From positions 24,187 through 88,186 of IMG/VR virus record IMGVR_UViG_3300018080_000015: a stretch of 64,000 nucleotides of DNA; one strand, given 5' to 3'. Positions 62,467 through 64,000 of the stretch are shown one piece after another (the first letter of the stretch is position 1; each line of letters begins with the position of its first letter). Position numbers and translations under genes: made by a program. The notes beneath the pieces are model-generated. The model had not been told where the DNA came from, did no database searches, and saw only the letters and a program-made list of their open reading frames with translations. This DNA is from a virus.

Positions 62467-63993
62467 CTACCTCCCCTTGGTTCGGATAGTCTGCATCGGA
62501 GCGCCCCACTTGAGGTGTTCCTCGTCAAGTAACGTGAGAAGCCCAGAAAGCGATGTGGTCGTGTAGGTTGTGATGGCCTTGTCAGACTTCCAAATCACGA
62601 GCCGCCTGTTCGCCTGGCCCGTGCCGAAGCGAACCATGTCCGCGAAGTCAACCAGCACGAGGTGACGCCGGGACGACTTGCCGAATCGCATCCCCCGGCC
62701 GAGAATCTGCGGGCTTCGTACGTGGGTAGTTTGTTTTCCTATCGGACCTGCGATGATGATGGCCGAGATGGCGTCCTCAGACACACCAACCTCGAAGACG
62801 TTCGACCCGACGAGAAACTCGATCCGCCGCTGAGCAAAGAGACGCATCACTTGCTTGCGCTCTTTCGGCTGCTGCGGGCCGTAGTAGAGCATCGCCGTGC
62901 CATACTTCTTCAGCATCCGCACAAGAGTCTTCGCGTGCGGGTTCACGCTCCCAGTCGAGATCACTACTCGATGTCCGTACGCCCGCGAGAGCTGCACGGC
63001 GACTCTGACCACTTCTTCGTTGCGCTCCTTCGAGGCGACAATGTGGTCGTGAAACTGCCTGTAGCTCTTCGGATCAAACTTCCGATATTGTCGTCTGTAC
63101 ATGAAGACGTGCGGCTCGGCCGAGTAACCGTGTTTCACCAGATATGAGTTGGTGACTCGGTAGATCACAGGCCCGAAGCACCCTACTGTCACAGCATCGT
63201 AGCCCGAATCCTTCCGGAAAGGCTCGCCAGACATCCCGAGGCGCGCCCACGCCCACATGTTGTCGTAGAGACGCTGCTCCGCGGGCGTGTGCTCGTGACA
63301 CTCGTCCTTGATCAGTACACCGAACGTGTTGAGCCAATTGAGAGTTTGTCTGCGGTTTTGTCGAAGCCGGGCGAGAAGCGTGGACACGGCAGCCCACACG
63401 ATCCGCTCGCCGGAAAGCTCGGAGCCCTTCACCAGCCCCACATCCCGCAGCCGCATGTCGTACCGCATCGCATCATAGCCCTGAACCGCAAGGAAGCTCC
63501 GCTTGTAGGGCACTGTGATGAGTATTCGTTCGTTTGGGAAGCGCTCACAAAGCATCCCAGCCATGTAGGTCTTGCCCGCGTTCACGGCGCACCGCCAGAT
63601 TCCACGCGGGATCTTCTCAAACACATCGACCCCCTTCACCTGGTGGGGGCGATAGTCAATGTCGAGCGACCTATCGGCCGAGCGAGACAGCCCACACATC
63701 CGTCGGAGAAGCCGATTGATCGTCGGATTCACTTCTGCCTCGGTGACTATCTCGGCCACGAGCTTCAAGACCGGAACCGTGGAGCCGTGCTTCTTCTCGA
63801 TGTACACGCACACAGGAAGGCGGTTGTGCTTGAACCACCACTTGAGCACTGCCCACACAAGCCCCGTCCGGAACGTACCGTCTTTGTGAATCAGCTTGAT
63901 CTTGCCGCCACTCACCATTCGGTGGAGTCTACGGTCGTAGTACTTCGTCGGCCTCTCGAACTCAGCGATGAGAGAGCGCACTTGCCCTTCCAC
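62467..63993 (-). CDS. SF2 DNA/RNA helicase, UvsW-like (may be cut by the window edge)
   Basis: At least 508 aa. RecA-like domain 1 has a Walker A-type motif WRCAVNAGKTYMAGMLCERF at about residue 135 and the DEAH-type box LIKDECHEHTPA at about 220. Domain 2 has VVISTGSVNPHAK and motif VI QILGRGMRFGKSS. UvsW-like helicases act on recombination intermediates and forks. The visible start is a GTG at 63993 close to the window end, so the true N-terminus may lie outside. Confidence 0.75.
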   Translation of the reverse strand: MEGQVRSLIAEFERPTKYYDRRLHRMVSGGKIKLIHKDGTFRTGLVWAVLKWWFKHNRLPVCVYIEKKHGSTVPVLKLVAEIVTEAEVNPTINRLLRRMCGLSRSADRSLDIDYRPHQVKGVDVFEKIPRGIWRCAVNAGKTYMAGMLCERFPNERILITVPYKRSFLAVQGYDAMRYDMRLRDVGLVKGSELSGERIVWAAVSTLLARLRQNRRQTLNWLNTFGVLIKDECHEHTPAEQRLYDNMWAWARLGMSGEPFRKDSGYDAVTVGCFGPVIYRVTNSYLVKHGYSAEPHVFMYRRQYRKFDPKSYRQFHDHIVASKERNEEVVRVAVQLSRAYGHRVVISTGSVNPHAKTLVRMLKKYGTAMLYYGPQQPKERKQVMRLFAQRRIEFLVGSNVFEVGVSEDAISAIIIAGPIGKQTTHVRSPQILGRGMRFGKSSRRHLVLVDFADMVRFGTGQANRRLVIWKSDKAITTYTTTSLSGLLTLLDEEHLKWGAPMQTIRTKGR

Positions 63994-64000
63994 CGACGAA

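Overview
The window is one continuous stretch of a tailed double-stranded DNA bacteriophage with a contractile tail (myovirus). It carries a complete head, neck, sheath/tube, tape-measure and baseplate module, a large terminase, a portal and a helicase/primase set. Every gene I accept is on the minus strand, so transcription runs from base 64000 toward base 1. Genes are packed with ATGA, TGATG or GTGA overlaps and strong GGAGG ribosome binding sites. Base composition is GC-rich. I see no integrase or repressor, so a virulent life style is plausible but not shown. The host cannot be named from the sequence.

Layout in the direction of transcription. (1) 64000-58606: replication. It holds an SF2 helicase cut by the window edge, a DnaB-like helicase, a SANT-like small protein and a primase with zinc and Toprim domains. 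Two gene-poor stretches (57868-58605 and 59771-60246) are full of hairpins and include a tRNA-like element. (2) 57825-49727: small, mostly unrecognised early-type genes. Those from 57825 down to 50475 sit in single-gene or short-operon blocks, and each block is bracketed by its own 19-30 bp inverted repeat. This is the most unusual structure in the window. (3) 49592-44301, between two terminators: a sigma-like factor, two ParB-domain proteins on either side of a PAPS-reductase-like ATP pyrophosphatase, and a DnaJ-type zinc protein. (4) 43859-32191: small terminase candidate, a likely lysis group (membrane/coiled-coil protein, cysteine-rich membrane protein, multidomain endolysin), a zinc metallopeptidase, a methyltransferase, small zinc proteins and the large terminase. 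(5) 32029-17103: portal, a lysine-rich zincin fusion, a Mu F-like head protein, a fused prohead protease-scaffold with a nested scaffold start, the major capsid protein, neck proteins, a lipoprotein and two tandem paralogs. (6) 17122-11: a GT4 glycosyltransferase, a repeat-built fibre, sheath, tube, a tail chaperone with a predicted -1 frameshift, tape measure, LysM-like protein, hub and spike.

How it fits together: the helicases and primase replicate DNA. The sigma-like protein may direct the switch to late transcription. The late genes then run in nearly textbook order from packaging to capsid to tail to baseplate. Lysis genes lie between the two terminase genes.

Limits: all functions come from reading motifs and gene order by eye. 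Repeat pairs and hairpins were aligned by hand. No database search or folding program was run.
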